A stretch of DNA of 64,000 bases, taken from the NCBI GenBank assembly GCA_028583415.1, contig CM053271.1, positions 87,097,534-87,161,533 on the forward strand, given 5' to 3'. Shown one piece after another: positions 11,785 through 22,858 of the stretch. The notes beneath the pieces are model-generated. The model ran no database searches, was not told where the DNA came from, and worked only from the letters and a program-made list of their open reading frames with translations. This DNA is from Protea cynaroides (taxonomy: Eukaryota > Streptophyta > Magnoliopsida > Proteales > Proteaceae). Made by a program: the position numbers and the translations under genes. Each line of letters opens with the position of its first letter. Position 1 is the stretch's first letter.

Positions 11785-12400
11785 ATGTCACTGTCCAAGC
11801 ATCCTAATAGGAAGCCTACCTCCAAGGCACCTGCTTTGGACAGCGACTTGGAAGACCATCAGCGTGCCATGGCAAATGCATTGGCCACCTATCAGTCTTC
11901 ATCAACCTAAGGACCTAATAGGGAGCTACGACCTTTCTCTTCATTTCATGGTGTGGACCCAAACACTGTGGAGAACACTATGGTGGACTTTCAACAACCG
12001 AACCCTGAGCAATTTTATGGTTCATGTGCAAGTTCTTTCTACGCAGGAAATTGGATTCAAACTATGGAGGCAACTATTGGCAATCTCTACTATTTGGATG
12101 TATAGAAGATAATGTGTGCTACGTACCAATTGGTGGGCCCACCATATGAATGGTAGCAAATGACTCAGCCCAACCTACTGTAGCGCCATAGGATCATAAC
12201 TTGGGACATTTTTTGTGAAGCCTTCTTGGGTAATTATGCTCCGCAACGCAGGGAACCTGACCTAGTGTTGCTCAAGACCATTCGTAGGGTCTGAGAGGGC
12301 TTAGCTGCACAACAAAGCGCTACCAAGAGAAGGGCAGACTGCTAAGACCTTTATCCTGAGGAGAGTAGCAATCCGGAACCCCGTGACCTAGGTAAACCTT
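11785..12400 (+). pseudogene. Gag-like remnant of element A (broken)
   Basis: An ATG at 11785 starts a frame of about 40 codons (MSLSKHPNRKPTSKAP...) that stops at 11906-11910. Downstream, in shifted frames, a gag-core-like segment appears (around 12200-12245: a W-D-x-F-C-E-A-F-L-G-N-Y-A pattern typical of retrotransposon gag 'TWxxFxxAFxxxY'). Several stops and frameshifts make it non-functional. The capsid-type assignment rests on that short motif plus the zinc knuckle farther downstream. Confidence 0.5.
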
Positions 12401-13074
12401 AATTGATAAAGTGCTCTAATTATGTTAAGCTTTGATTAACATGATGTTCATGAATGCATTATACACATCACATGATTTCATTATGACAAGGAATTAGAAT
12501 GTTGTCTCCACCAAGTATTCCATTTCCTTGATACAAACTCATCATATGACTTATCGAATTATGTGGTGGTGTAAGTAAGCTTTGAATGAAATTAAAGCTT
12601 AAATTGTGATAAATGATTTTACCAAGTTAAGTACAAATCGTTATGTCGTCGCTTATGAGAGGTATGCATAGGGTATAGATACACAGGAAAGAAAATAATA
12701 CTTGGCCAACAAAAAATCATAATACATATGAGGGTCATGGGATAGCAAGGAAGGGGAGTTTACGAGTACAATGGCTAAGGTGCCTTTATATACTTTTAGG
12801 TGTAATGTGGGAAGAACAATGGGAGGACTAAAGTAGTAAGAAGTTTCACTGATTAGTATCCATTACACTGGGCATAATTATTTAAGTTATATTTCATTAA
12901 GAATAGCCAATGAGGTTGGATATGATGAATTATGTGCCAAGATTTTGGGAGATCAAAAATGTATGATGTGAACTGATTTGATAATCACATGGATCACTAA
13001 TATTGAGTTTCCATCTCGAATGCCTTCTAAATGAGGGCTTACTAACGATTTGGGAATGTGCTAGGTAATGGATC

Positions 13075-13079
13075 GCGCA
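13075..13079. repeat. Target-site duplication GCGCA (left copy)
   Basis: GCGCA precedes the solo LTR at 13080 and is repeated exactly at 15538-15542. Confidence 0.9.
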
Positions 13080-15537
13080 TGTCACACCCCAATTCCGTAC
13101 TATTCCAAATGGTGTCATGAACTGTCAATAAACCAATGGTTCAACCAAGTTCTCGAATAGGCTGTGTCCATTTGCTTAAACGATACACATCCACAACCAT
13201 AATCAGAGTAAATAAACAATAGCGAAAGTCTTATATATTAAATGAAATGAGAGTCTAGCTGTGATAAAGTAAATAAATTATCCAATTATCTCCAAAAGGA
13301 CTATGGCATAAATTAAAACAATTAAATCAATTACATCGTCTATATAACTTAAATAAAATCTAATCGAAAATGCAAGAGTAGTACTCGCATGACGAATCAT
13401 GCGACTCCATCATAACTTCAGCATCCATCGCACCCGCATGTCCATACATTGGAGCATTCATGTAATCTTCTACAGTGGTACCTGCATCATCAACTAAAAA
13501 TATTCGATGTCGAAAGGGTGAGCACACATCACGGCTCAATGAGCAAACAAAACAATGCAACAAACATATGCATGCATTCAATTCATATCTTTGGTCTGGT
13601 TCATAAGTTTGCAATGTGCAATAGAAAGGATAAATGGCCGCCACACCTCTATACATGAATGTGTGGAACCGCCCAATGGATCAAACACCATTGCTGCCCC
13701 CACATGCACCCACCATGAAATAGGGATAGAACTAAAGTGCTTAGGACCGCACCGCATCACACTTTCCCTGATGCCCTACCCATACCAACACGTAAGCCCC
13801 TATTGGCGACTTGCAAACTGGGCTCGCAACTAACCAATCCTAATGTTAAACAGTGTATCCAAGGCCTCACCCTAGGATCCCTCAATACGTCCATAGAGAT
13901 AGAGCTAAGGCCCCCCGGTAGAGTCAGAGACTACACGGTCTGAGACCACATCCCCTGATGCCCTACGATGTAATAGTTCGGCTAAAGTAATGGCGATACG
14001 ACGATGTTAGTGGACAAGACTTGAGTAGAGATAGAGCTAGAGTCTGGTGACCAGGATGAACCACAGTGCCACATCCTCCCCTTGATGCCCCACTCGCATT
14101 AAGTACACTAACCACACACAAACATTCACATGCCTATTCCTAGCATCATCATCATCATCATGTTATAAATAAACTGAATTAAATATGCATGAACAGTAAT
14201 AACAGGAATAGTGGATGACATGTGATATGAACATTACAATCATATAAGTATAGAATCACTCATGGTATTGGACTCAATAAATAAAAACAGTTTATTATTA
14301 GCTAATTAGTTTAGGTCTTGTTCCCTCACCTTTGATTGCTAGGAGATCCTCGTTCAACCTTTATAATTTACTTTTAAACCACTGAAAAGACCTAACAAGT
14401 TGATAAATTTTAATTAGAATTAATCCCCATATGTTTAGAATAACAGTAGTTGAGGGGTCGCAGGTAGGGTAGCACCTAGGGTAGCATTTTCTGCGACCAC
14501 AGGGGTAGGGTCGCAGGTAAGGTAGCACCTAGGGTAGCCGTTTCTGTGACCCTAGGGTGTAGGGTCGCATTTGGGGTCGGATACCATTCGACCCTACGTG
14601 CGACCACACCCTCCCTGGAACTTCCCGAGGGCATGTGGTCGATCAAGTGGTCTTGTAAGGTCGGATATCATTCGACCCTACGTGCGACCACACGTTTTCT
14701 GAGTCGACCTTTCACTCTACAGTCCATTCCTTCATATTTGGATCCTTTGGCTTACTATCATGGTCCATTCTATGATTGTTCTATGGCTCAAAACTACAAT
14801 TTATACACCATTCATTGTCCATAATGATTTTCTCCATGGAATCTCTTGGAATCTATCCATAGATGGATGATTTGGGTTTCTCCTAATCCTATGTTCTTCA
14901 TAACTATTCTAGGCTCTCTTATTCAGGTAGGGAATTAGGTTCATACCTTAATTCAGAGGTTTCTCTGAACTTCCTCCTCTTTCTTAGTCTTCTTCTTCAA
15001 GATTTCTTTTCTTCTTTTCTTCCTTCTCTTTCTCTTTCTCTCACTTTCAATTAGGGTTCTAAAGGAGTGAAAGAGGCTAAGGGATGTCCTATTTATAGTG
15101 GAAAACGACGAGGTTTTTCGTCTGCATCATTCGAAGTGGCGGAACACCCCCCTGAGTCAAAGGGGGAGCTTCTGCACCTCCCCTCCATAATAAGTCTCAA
15201 TAAGTTTAGGAAAGACCCCTTTTGAATTAGGAAGGTTTCCTAATTTTCAGATTCTGTCTGTTATCGTAGGGTTGCATGTAGGGTCGCAGAATCCGTCAAC
15301 CCTTCGTTTTTCTAGTCATGCGACCCCTAACTAAAAAGTCATGGGTTGGACTCCTTTGTGGTGGGGTCAATCATACCTGTTTAGGCATGCGACCCTACCC
15401 TCATATTTGACTGTTTTTGGGTTAAATTTCATACCTGGTCTTGTGGTTTCTTCACGCACTTGGTCCACTTGGCTCGACCATGATAGGTAGACCTGGTACA
15501 ATGTGGTAAGACCGGTTAGTTTGATACAGGTCTTACA
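13080..15537 (-). mobile_element. B-type solo LTR 'G', minus orientation, with TSD GCGCA
   Basis: It starts TGTCACACCCCAATTCC and ends GGTCTTACA, so read on the minus strand it is TGTAAGACC...GGGGTGTGACA. It is 2458 bp with a perfect 5-bp target duplication and no internal domain, hence a solo LTR left by LTR-LTR recombination. Minus-strand order: motif cluster of the 'AGGGTCGCA' variant (15262-15410), TATA-like CTATAAATAGG (about 15090-15100), leader, second cluster of the same variant (14455-14700), splice donor-like site, intron-like region (13482-14329) and conserved exon (13360-13481). Confidence 0.9.
13360..13481 (-). CDS. Conserved exon-like small ORF in solo LTR 'G'
   Basis: On the minus strand it follows TTTTTAGTTGATGATGCAG. 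The frame reads (G)TTVEDYMNAPMYGHAGAMD..., ends near CEYYSCIFD and a TAG at 13360-13362, and has the same codon number as the frames in the other LTRs up to the Cys-x-Cys/Tyr position. The frame also extends upstream without a stop, so exon-start choice rests on the acceptor. Function unknown. Confidence 0.4.
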
Positions 15538-15542
15538 GCGCA

Positions 15543-16437
15543 TAATTCCTTAATTCCACTTATTTGAAGGACTGGGCCCGTAAAATAGAAAATCTGGGCA
15601 ACTCAATGGTCCAAAGCACGACTTAGTCTCATTATTAGGACACTCGGGATATTGCGACAGTGATAGGAGAGGCTACAAGAATGTCTACAAGCAACATGGT
15701 GAGTTTCACCAAAGAATAATAGAAACTCTAACAAAGGCCATGCGCAAAGGCACCGCCTCTGTATTAGTTTTGGCAAAAGTGTCAGACTTTATGGGGGGTC
15801 TTGCCCAGATCTCCAGGAACGACAAAGGGGCATGGTGGCACAAATAGTAGGCAAGGGCCGCAACCCAGGAAATCAACAAGGGCCACAAAAAGAGGTGTAT
15901 GTAGCGCAAAAGAAGGTTAAACAAGTAGAGAGAACCCCAGAAGAGGAGTCACCACAAGAGGAGTCACCACAAGAGGTGTGTCAGGTGCCTCATCTTGAGA
16001 ACAAAGAGCCACCAATGGAACCACCATCCGCTACTATTGGGACCCAAATGCTACCTTAGGCGGGTCACCAGAAATGTTATTAGTATGGAAGTCGAAAACA
16101 CCTCATGCAGTAATACACTCGACCCGCTGAAAGGGTACCACCACCAAAACCTGAGGAAATTGTTACATGCCTCTCTTGTGGTGCAGCGGGGCATGAGACT
16201 CATGATTGTCAAAAGTATTGGAAGTGCTATGTCTTTATGTGAGCGCGAACCTCGCGCTAGTTGGAGGGAATTTTAAAAAAATTGGTAAGCCTTGAATTCC
16301 TTTAATTATTAAATATCATAGCAAATATATGGTAACTTCGTGAGTTGCGACGTATGATAAGACACCTATAACCAAGGGATATGAATTTACAACTATGACT
16401 TGATTTCAGGGGTAAAATCCTTATAAATTGGGGGTAT
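15543..16437 (+). pseudogene. Gag remnant of element A, zinc-knuckle part, up to the LTR
   Basis: Broken frames continue the A element after the solo LTR. At 16168-16209 a CX2CX4HX4C zinc knuckle (CLSCGAAGHETHDC) is intact, preceded by a Q/P/E-rich stretch (15836-16060). This is the nucleic-acid-binding end of a retrotransposon Gag. About 230 bp later comes ATAAATTGGGGGTAT, then the LTR start TGTAAGACC at 16438. No protease, reverse transcriptase or integrase lies between, so A looks like a gag-only, non-autonomous element, unless pol was deleted. Confidence 0.55.
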
Positions 16438-17939
16438 TGTAAGACCCACCCCGAAATCCTTACAATTCGGATCTCTTTGTTATGCCAACCCTTGGCACTT
16501 TGTCTCAGGACCCTACATATGATGTGCGTCTACCCCTTAGGTCACCTATGAGTGCTACATCATATGGGAGGAGGCAATTGAAGCCTAAGAAGCATCACTA
16601 TCAAATTGGGCCCATGAAACTAGGCCCATATGTGCTTTAAGTCCAATTGGAGGCATAACCGGATGAATGTTCCTCCGCTTGACTTCTACCGATTGAGCAA
16701 AAGTAGGACATATTCTCTCTCCATGAGTCCTATAAAATGAGGACTCACTCTCCTTTTACCTCTCTTGCTGAACCCTAGGAGAGTGAGAATACTTGGAAAG
16801 GGAAACTTAGAACGTAAAGCTTGGAGCTCAAGCTTAGAACTCAAGCTCAAGAACCGATCTTCCTTGAGGTAGGTCTTCATCCACTCATTCCTCTTCCATT
16901 CTTGTAGGAATGTAGGCTTGAAACCATGGTAGAACTCCACCATTGATGGCCTCCATGAATGGAGACCGAACCTTGACCTAGAAGCTTAGGTTTTCACCCG
17001 CTCCATGGATGGAGATGATAATGGAGCCTAAATGACTCCCATTATGTGCAATAATGGTGGGTAGGTGTTTCCCACCATTTAGAGTGAAGGAAACCATGGT
17101 AAAAAACCTTCCCCAAAGAAGAAAACCTTCTCTGGTTCGTGTTTGGCTTCTGGGTTCGAACCAGAAGCATGAACTGATAGACTGGTAATGGCCCTAATGC
17201 TGGTTGACTCACAACCAGTCTACCGCCAGGGTAAATATCTTAACATGTTAGACCAAGGAATATCCGGTGTCACATAATTGATATTACGTTACAGGAGGAA
17301 CATCCCACTGGGTGCGTCACACCAGTAATGTTCGTGGAATTGTTTGGCCCTGCCTCCGTGTAGGCTTACTTACAAGCGGAGCAATTGCTGGATGATCGAT
17401 CACTCGACTTAACTTCCGAATGACCTACTGAAATCCTCATTACTGTAAATAGTATATGAAGCGGATGACCAACCGGATGATCAATCATCAAATTCTTCTT
17501 CTGGTTCAATATAAATAAGAAACAGCTAAGTGTTAACTAGCCGGTGGAACACACAACCGATTCTATGTTGGTTTAGTCTGTATTGACTTATAAGCCTAGA
17601 AATGATTAGAGAGACTATCCTTTTGGTTTTTGGCTTGTTTGGGATCCATGTATGGACTTTAAGACTTGTCTATGCTGGTTTAAAAAATAATCACCAATCT
17701 AATGAAACTTATCTAACTAATTAGGTAAAACACCACGGGTAATGGACGTAGCCTTCTATCGGCTTCAAGGTTCTTCAGCACCTTTGATGTCTATAGGTGA
17801 GGGGGCGGGTCACGTAAAGTTTGAGCATGTGCATATTGCATCTTTATGGTCATTTTTCTTTTATAAAATTTCATCTAATAAAATGTATATAACTATTCAT
17901 GCATTTGCATATAACTATAACTATGTATGTTGATAGTTA

Positions 17940-18600
17940 TTGTTACCTTGTAGAGGCATAGAAAACCATGGGAGTGGGGATCCAAGGTCTCTACAAGGGG
18001 GTAGTTGTTGGTGTTGTTGTGTACATAACCAGGTATAATGGTGTGTGTGACGTATTAAGGTACGGTCATGCATATCATGTTGGTGTTCCAGTACTCTAGT
18101 GGAGATACGGTGATCCATGGGAGTAAGGATCTAGGGTTCTCTGTTGGGATGCCACCCATGTATGGTGGTTCATGTAACGAGTAACCTCATGAATCACGTT
18201 GGGAGTGGTTGTACCTTAGTAGAGGCACAACGAACCATGGGAATGGGGAGTTGGGGTTTTCTGTTGGGTGCAGTCTAGTTGAGACCATGTATGATGGGCA
18301 TGTAGAGTATAGGAGTATGATACACGTGCCATGTTGGCACTCTATGCTCTAGTGGGGATACGGTTAGTCCATGGGAGTGGAACAAGGATTCCTGCTAGAG
18401 TATAGTTTTATTTATTGCGTGCACATGCCATGTTGTATGATTGATTGATTGGATATAGATATGTTTGTATGTGGGGTATATGATTATATAACGTGTGGGG
18501 GCACGATACATGGCCATATGTCCGGTTACACCTTAGTGGGGACATGATCAGTCCATGGGAGTGGAACGGGGATCTCTGTTAGGGTGTAACCCTATTAATA
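17940..18600 (+). repeat. Diverged tandem repeats in A LTR (about 120-150 bp units)
   Basis: Four to five units share 'gtaccttagTgGaGgcac', 'ccatGGGAgTgGgGa', 'tctctgTTgGGgT' and 'catGTatGatgg' words. They lie in the transcribed, non-coding part of the LTR. Confidence 0.6.
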
Positions 18601-18693
18601 ACATGCTCAAGCATCATGCATCAACTTGGCCAATTGACTTGTGCTTTAGTGAGGGGAACTTAACTCAGGCGGTAAAGTATGGGGTACTCAGGC

Positions 18694-18698
18694 GGTGG
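18694..18698. repeat. Target-site duplication GGTGG of element B (left copy)
   Basis: GGTGG precedes the decayed LTR start at 18699 and recurs at 36237-36241 after the other LTR. The surrounding A LTR has several GGTGGGGTAC words, so a chance match is possible, but both copies sit exactly at LTR ends. Confidence 0.7.
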
Positions 18699-18808
18699 TC
18701 TCATACCCCAATTCTGGAAAAACCAAAAGTGAGATGAACCATCATATTAACCAATGGTTCATGCCAGGATCTCGTAAGACCGTGCCAATAATCCAAACCA
18801 AACACATT
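18699..18808 (-). repeat. Element B left LTR, first 110 bp (before insertion of C)
   Basis: TCTCATACCCCAATTCTGG is a decayed TGTCACACCCC start. The sequence matches the right LTR at 33853-33970 through 'GATCTCGTAAGACCGTGCCAA-AATCCAAAC-AAACACATT', where element C is inserted. It continues at 27761. Confidence 0.85.
18804..18808. repeat. Target-site duplication ACATT of element C (left copy)
   Basis: ACATT is repeated at 27756-27760. The uninterrupted target AAACACATTC(C/T)ACATCAC survives in the other B LTR around 33955-33970. Confidence 0.95.
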
Positions 18809-19798
18809 TGTAAGAACCGTACTCCAAAAACCCGGTTTAACTCATGGTTTATGTCGTGACAGGTCTCCTAATCATAACCTAACCGGAAGGCGAGGCCGGG
18901 TGACGAACCATGATATCTAGGTATGAGAAACGATGTATAAAAATGCAATTTTTACATGCCGGTCTCAGTACCGGTCTCACTCTGAGTGAGACCGGTATAT
19001 GAAACCGGTATGTATTTTTCGAGTGGAGACGGACTCCAGTGGGTCCCACACTCCGAATCCGAGTTTAGCAAACCTTCTAAACATAGGAGATCTTCCTAAA
19101 ATGGTCTCCCACTATATATATGCATCACTCCTTCTCTTTAGATCATTTCCAAATACTTTCAAACCCTAGAGCCATCTGGAAGAGATCTGAGAAGGAACAA
19201 GGAGGAAGTGGCTATGCGAGAAGGGGATCTCCTATTGGAAGAGAGCATCGCCATTCAACAAACACCGATAAGAGCTCACCTCTGTATTGATGTTTGGGAT
19301 TACGGATTTAAGCTGTGAAACGGCGTAATGATCCAAAACCCAAGAATTGTAAAACCCTAGTTTCATTAAGATCCATTCTGAAAAGATTGCGACAAAATAA
19401 TCTAAACCTAGGTGACCAAACTGGTATCTCAACCTTAGAATGGTTTAGGAAGAACTCTAAAAACTAAGCTGATGATCGACGAGAGAGGGAGGTCCGAGAT
19501 TGGGCTCTCGAACCCATACCGCTAGACATACCAGCTGGATAATAAGTCTTACAGTATATACCGCAGGCACATACCAGCTGCAATATACTGAGACCGGTAC
19601 TGAGATCGGTATGTGAGACCGGTATATATCGGTACTGCCACTGGTATGCTTATCGGAGCCTGTTTGCTTGGCCAAACTTGATTCTGACCAACTGGAACCC
19701 TAGCAACCAAATCCTAATCTATAAATATGATCTTGTAGGACTTGTAGACGGCGTGAGTGGACTCTGTAACGGAAAGTGGACTTGCAGTCATGCGTTAG

Positions 19799-20578
19799 GT
19801 AAGGGACAAGACCCCAAACCCTAAGTAACTAAATAACAGTAAACCGTTGTGATCATATCTGTTTATGTGATTATTGTTTGTTGCTTGTGTATTTCACATT
19901 CATCTAGTTATTTAAATTTTATTATCTGTTCATGCATATTTGTATGCTAGGATGTTGTTTGTTTAGGCATGTGAATGTTTTCGTTAGTGTGTGAAATGTG
20001 AAGGGGAGTGGAGCCCTGGATATATACTCACACTGACACCTTTTTGTATTGCCGTCTACCTCAGTGGGCTTGGTGCGAATAGGGTATTAGGGGGAGGACG
20101 TGGGATTATAGTGCCGCCTGCCCACCAGACTCGACCCCTATCTCTCTGTCATAGGGAGCTGTGCTGGGGTAGGGCCATAGATACTGTAATGACATATAGG
20201 ACTGGTTAGGAATGGAACCCACTTGCAAGCCCTTGCCAACAAGGGTTTAGGTATTGGTGTAGTGTAGGGTATCAGGGGGAGGACGTGGGATGGTGGCTCA
20301 GCCTACATGCCAAACTCTAGCTCTATCTCTATATCAGAGTGAGTAATGTGGGGCAACAGCAGCAGTGTGGATCAGAGCCTGACTATTGGGTGTGCTCACA
20401 CTCTCGTGCATAGAGGTGTGGTGGCTGCCAAACCTTATCATAGCATTTTGTAAGTTATACCTGACTCAATTGTAATGTTATCTCATGTATTTTGTATGTT
20501 GCATTGGTCTTGTGCTTTACTGAGCTAAGTTGTGATCTCACCCCGTATATATATACTCTTTTTTAGATGTTAATGCAG
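19799..20578 (+). other. Candidate LTR intron (780 bp)
   Basis: The donor AG|GTAAGGGACAAGACC and the acceptor CTTTTTTAGATGTTAATGCAG| occur at equivalent places in the other B-type LTRs, on diverged backgrounds. In between lie the conserved 'ATCAGGGGGAGGACGTGGGAT' and 'CTCTAGCTCTATCTCTAT' segments. Splicing is a prediction. Confidence 0.4.
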
Positions 20579-20853
20579 GTTACACTGTTGAGGACTTCAT
20601 GGCTGCTCTAGCTTATGGGACAGTGGCTGCTATAGATTCACAGACAGTGGAGGACGAGCATGATGCCTCATGCGAGTGCTCTTACTCTGTGTTCCTTTTG
20701 GGTTATTTATTTATTCTTTCAGTTGGGTATAGACGATGTATTAAATTATTATTTATGATTGTGGATGATGGCATAATTGGAATAATTATTTATTTACAAT
20801 TAGAAACTGAGTTCATTTATTATTTAATTTTGCTACTATTTATATGTCTCTGA
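20579..20853 (+). CDS. Conserved exon-like small ORF in C 5' LTR
   Basis: After the acceptor the frame reads (G)YTVEDFMAALAYGTVAAID..., then EDEHDASCECSYSVF. It matches the frames at the same place in LTRs E, F, G, H and D in length and reading frame. If spliced at the conserved donor, the last G of exon 1 plus GT restores the conserved glycine codon. The usual stop a few codons after the CEC motif is lost here, so the frame drifts on in low-complexity codons to 20851. The part after about 20700 is probably not conserved. Function unknown. Confidence 0.4.
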
Positions 20854-20972
20854 TTATGGTTAGTTTGCTTGGGATGGTTTGTTGACACGGTCTATTGAGA
20901 TCTTGGTGTGATCCATGGTTTAGAGCGGTTCACTTACACTTATGGTTCAATCGGAATTGGGGTGTGACAACT

Positions 20973-20984
20973 TGGTATCAGAGC
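20973..20984 (+). promoter_or_regulatory. Primer-binding site of C, initiator tRNA-Met
   Basis: TGGTATCAGAGC starts 3 bp after the LTR end and is the canonical plant iMet primer site. Confidence 0.97.
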
Positions 20985-21412
20985 TCCTAGGCTCTGTCCA
21001 GCTAACCATTCTGCAACTAACTGAGTTTAGTGAACTGACATAGGAAAATAAAAACTTTATTAAAAATACACCATAAGCTTGTTTGATGTTTGAAACTTAA
21101 GAAAAGATGCATAACAAACTATTTAATGAAAGAGAAATTTATAAGTACTGATGTTTAGGGAGAAAACCAAATAAACATGGACATAAAAGAAAATATAAAG
21201 TGTACGACAGAGTACAGTCCACAAGTCGGATAGTTACACTGTTAAAAAAATAAATTGTATGTAAGGGAATGAGATAATGTCTGGCTATGGTGGAGCCGGG
21301 CCCTGGGAGGTATCGGATCAGTGATGTTATAGTCCCACTCGTATGCCTTCTTAAACCAGTGCCCCTAGTCCTATGTGTTCAATGTATTCAGATATTGAGT
21401 TAATAGTCTGCA

Positions 21413-22741
21413 ATGGTTAGAGGAAATGGTCGTAAAATTCCTTGCAAACGCCATCACTCAAGAGTACGTCTTATGGAAAGGGATCCAAGAACAGAAAACT
21501 TTGAAGAAAATGAGGAAGAGCACAACCCTCTCAATGGGAGTGGAAATTAGGTGGGAAGCAATGAAGTTCCTCCATTGTCGGGCCAAACACACACAAACTC
21601 TGAGACCATAGTGGCAAATTTGGTCACCCAGATAAAGGCACAGAAGATGAAGTTCTTCGACGAAATGTTGAAAAGGTTTAGGCCACCTAGGCCTACACCT
21701 ACAAATACGCTACCACAACCACAGAAAATACAAATATGGTACCAGTGGGGGTTAGTACAGCTACTGAGGGACAACAACAACAACCAAACCAGCACAATAC
21801 GTTTCCCCAATAGGTTACAGGGACACTCACCCTTAACCAGGACTAGGGTGGATATCAGGGTGTATATCATGGTAGTAATCAGAGTGGTTATTCATACCAA
21901 CCGCAATGGTATGGTTAGGCACCATATGGGCAGAGTAGACTTTCTAGAGCGGTGGATGGATTTCTGAAGTTAAAGCCACCAACTTTTATAGGGAAGCCAG
22001 GGAAGCTACTGTAGCCATCACAGTAGATAGCTGAGATGGAAAAGAACTTCTGCTTGCTAGAGTGTTCTGATGAGGAGAAAGTATTATATGCCACCCATAT
22101 GCTAAATGAAGAAGCCAATGGATGGTAGTCATCGACCAGAGCAAACGAAGCATGGTAACATCACTTGGGCCATATTCAAGGAGGCCTTCTTTGAAAAATA
22201 CTTTCCAAGGAGCTTTTGTAACCAAATGGAGAAAGAGTTCATCAACCTACATCAATCATAGATGACTGTGGAAGCATACCAATAGAAGTATGAGGAGTTA
22301 TTTTTCTTCACTCTAACCAGTATGCAGGAGGAAGAAACTAAGACCTGTCGTTTCACAATGGGTCTTAGAGGCGTCATACTAGAACATGTGTTGGGGCGGG
22401 GACTGAAGATCTATAATGAAGCTGTACAAGTGGCTCGAGTCATTGAAGCAAGCTAGAGAGACAATTTCTTTACAAAGAATAGGGGTCTGAAAAGGCCTAG
22501 CCCTGAGGCTTAAGGCGGAGGAAACAACAGACCTTATCGCCCATTCAGGCCACCAACTACCATTGTGCCACCCAGATCTGTTCCCGCAATGACACAGCAG
22601 ACAATGGGATAAAACACTAGTGTGAAGTGCTTTAATTGTCAACAGGTGGGCCACTATGCCAGGACATGCCCACTACCAAAGAAGCAACCGCAGCAAGGCA
22701 AGGTGTACGCTGTTACCATGGAAGAAGCAGCTGCATCCTAA
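21413..22741 (+). pseudogene. gag: Gag of element C (broken)
   Basis: Starting from ATG 21413 (MVRGNGRKIPC...), the frame is broken by a stop and then by shifts. Recognisable blocks follow in order: a capsid N-terminus around 21965-22130 (PPTFxGKPG, then EMEKNFxLLxCSDEEKVLYATHMLxEEANGW), capsid C-terminal pieces to about 22480, and a zinc knuckle CFNCQQVGHYARTC at about 22630-22671 followed by a K/Q-rich tail ending near 22741. Gag packages the element RNA in virus-like particles. At least five in-frame stops are visible, so it is a pseudogene. Confidence 0.85.
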
Positions 22742-22858
22742 TGTGGATACTAGTATGATTCTGTACTTACTCTTTTAGTTACTGCATTATTTGTATGAAC
22801 ATGTAGAACTAAGGGCTAATTAAAAAACTCAGGTACAGTAAACATAGCAGAGGTACCC

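Larger units (their letters stand above)
10879..13079 (+). mobile_element. Internal region of non-autonomous Ty3/gypsy-like element A, first part
   Basis: After the LTR end at 10878 the DNA has no long open frame until a gag-like start at 11785. Near 11520-11540 a TTATATAAATTGGGGGTA word resembles the sequence just before the A LTR at 16420-16437. Beyond 12410 there is about 670 bp without recognisable coding, ending at the GCGCA target of the next solo LTR. Assignment to A is inferred from the gag remnants on both sides of that solo LTR. Confidence 0.45.
16438..18698 (+). repeat. Element A LTR, segment 1 (start of a ~3 kb LTR)
   Basis: It begins TGTAAGACCCACCCC directly after the element's internal DNA. 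A TATA box (TATAAAATGA, 16731-16740) is followed by a leader with CCCTAGGAGAGTGAG. The later part contains diverged tandem units (17940-18600) with 'CATGGGAGTGG...GGG(A/T)T', 'CTAGTGGAGATACGG' and 'CCATGTATG' words. It breaks at GGTGG (18694-18698), where the B element is inserted. It continues at 36242-36319, 38550-38759 and 40456-40958. Confidence 0.7.
18809..20969 (+). repeat. Element C 5' LTR
   Basis: 2161 bp. It contains ACCGGTCTCA/GACCGGTAT motif clusters at 18955-19015 and 19530-19650, a TATA-type run (CTATATATATGC, about 19110-19125) between them, a splice donor AG|GTAAGGG (19799), an acceptor TTTTTTAG...AATGCAG (to 20578), a conserved exon-like ORF (20579 on) and the end TGTGACA. Its 3' partner lacks about 750 bp including the exon. 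Confidence 0.92.
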
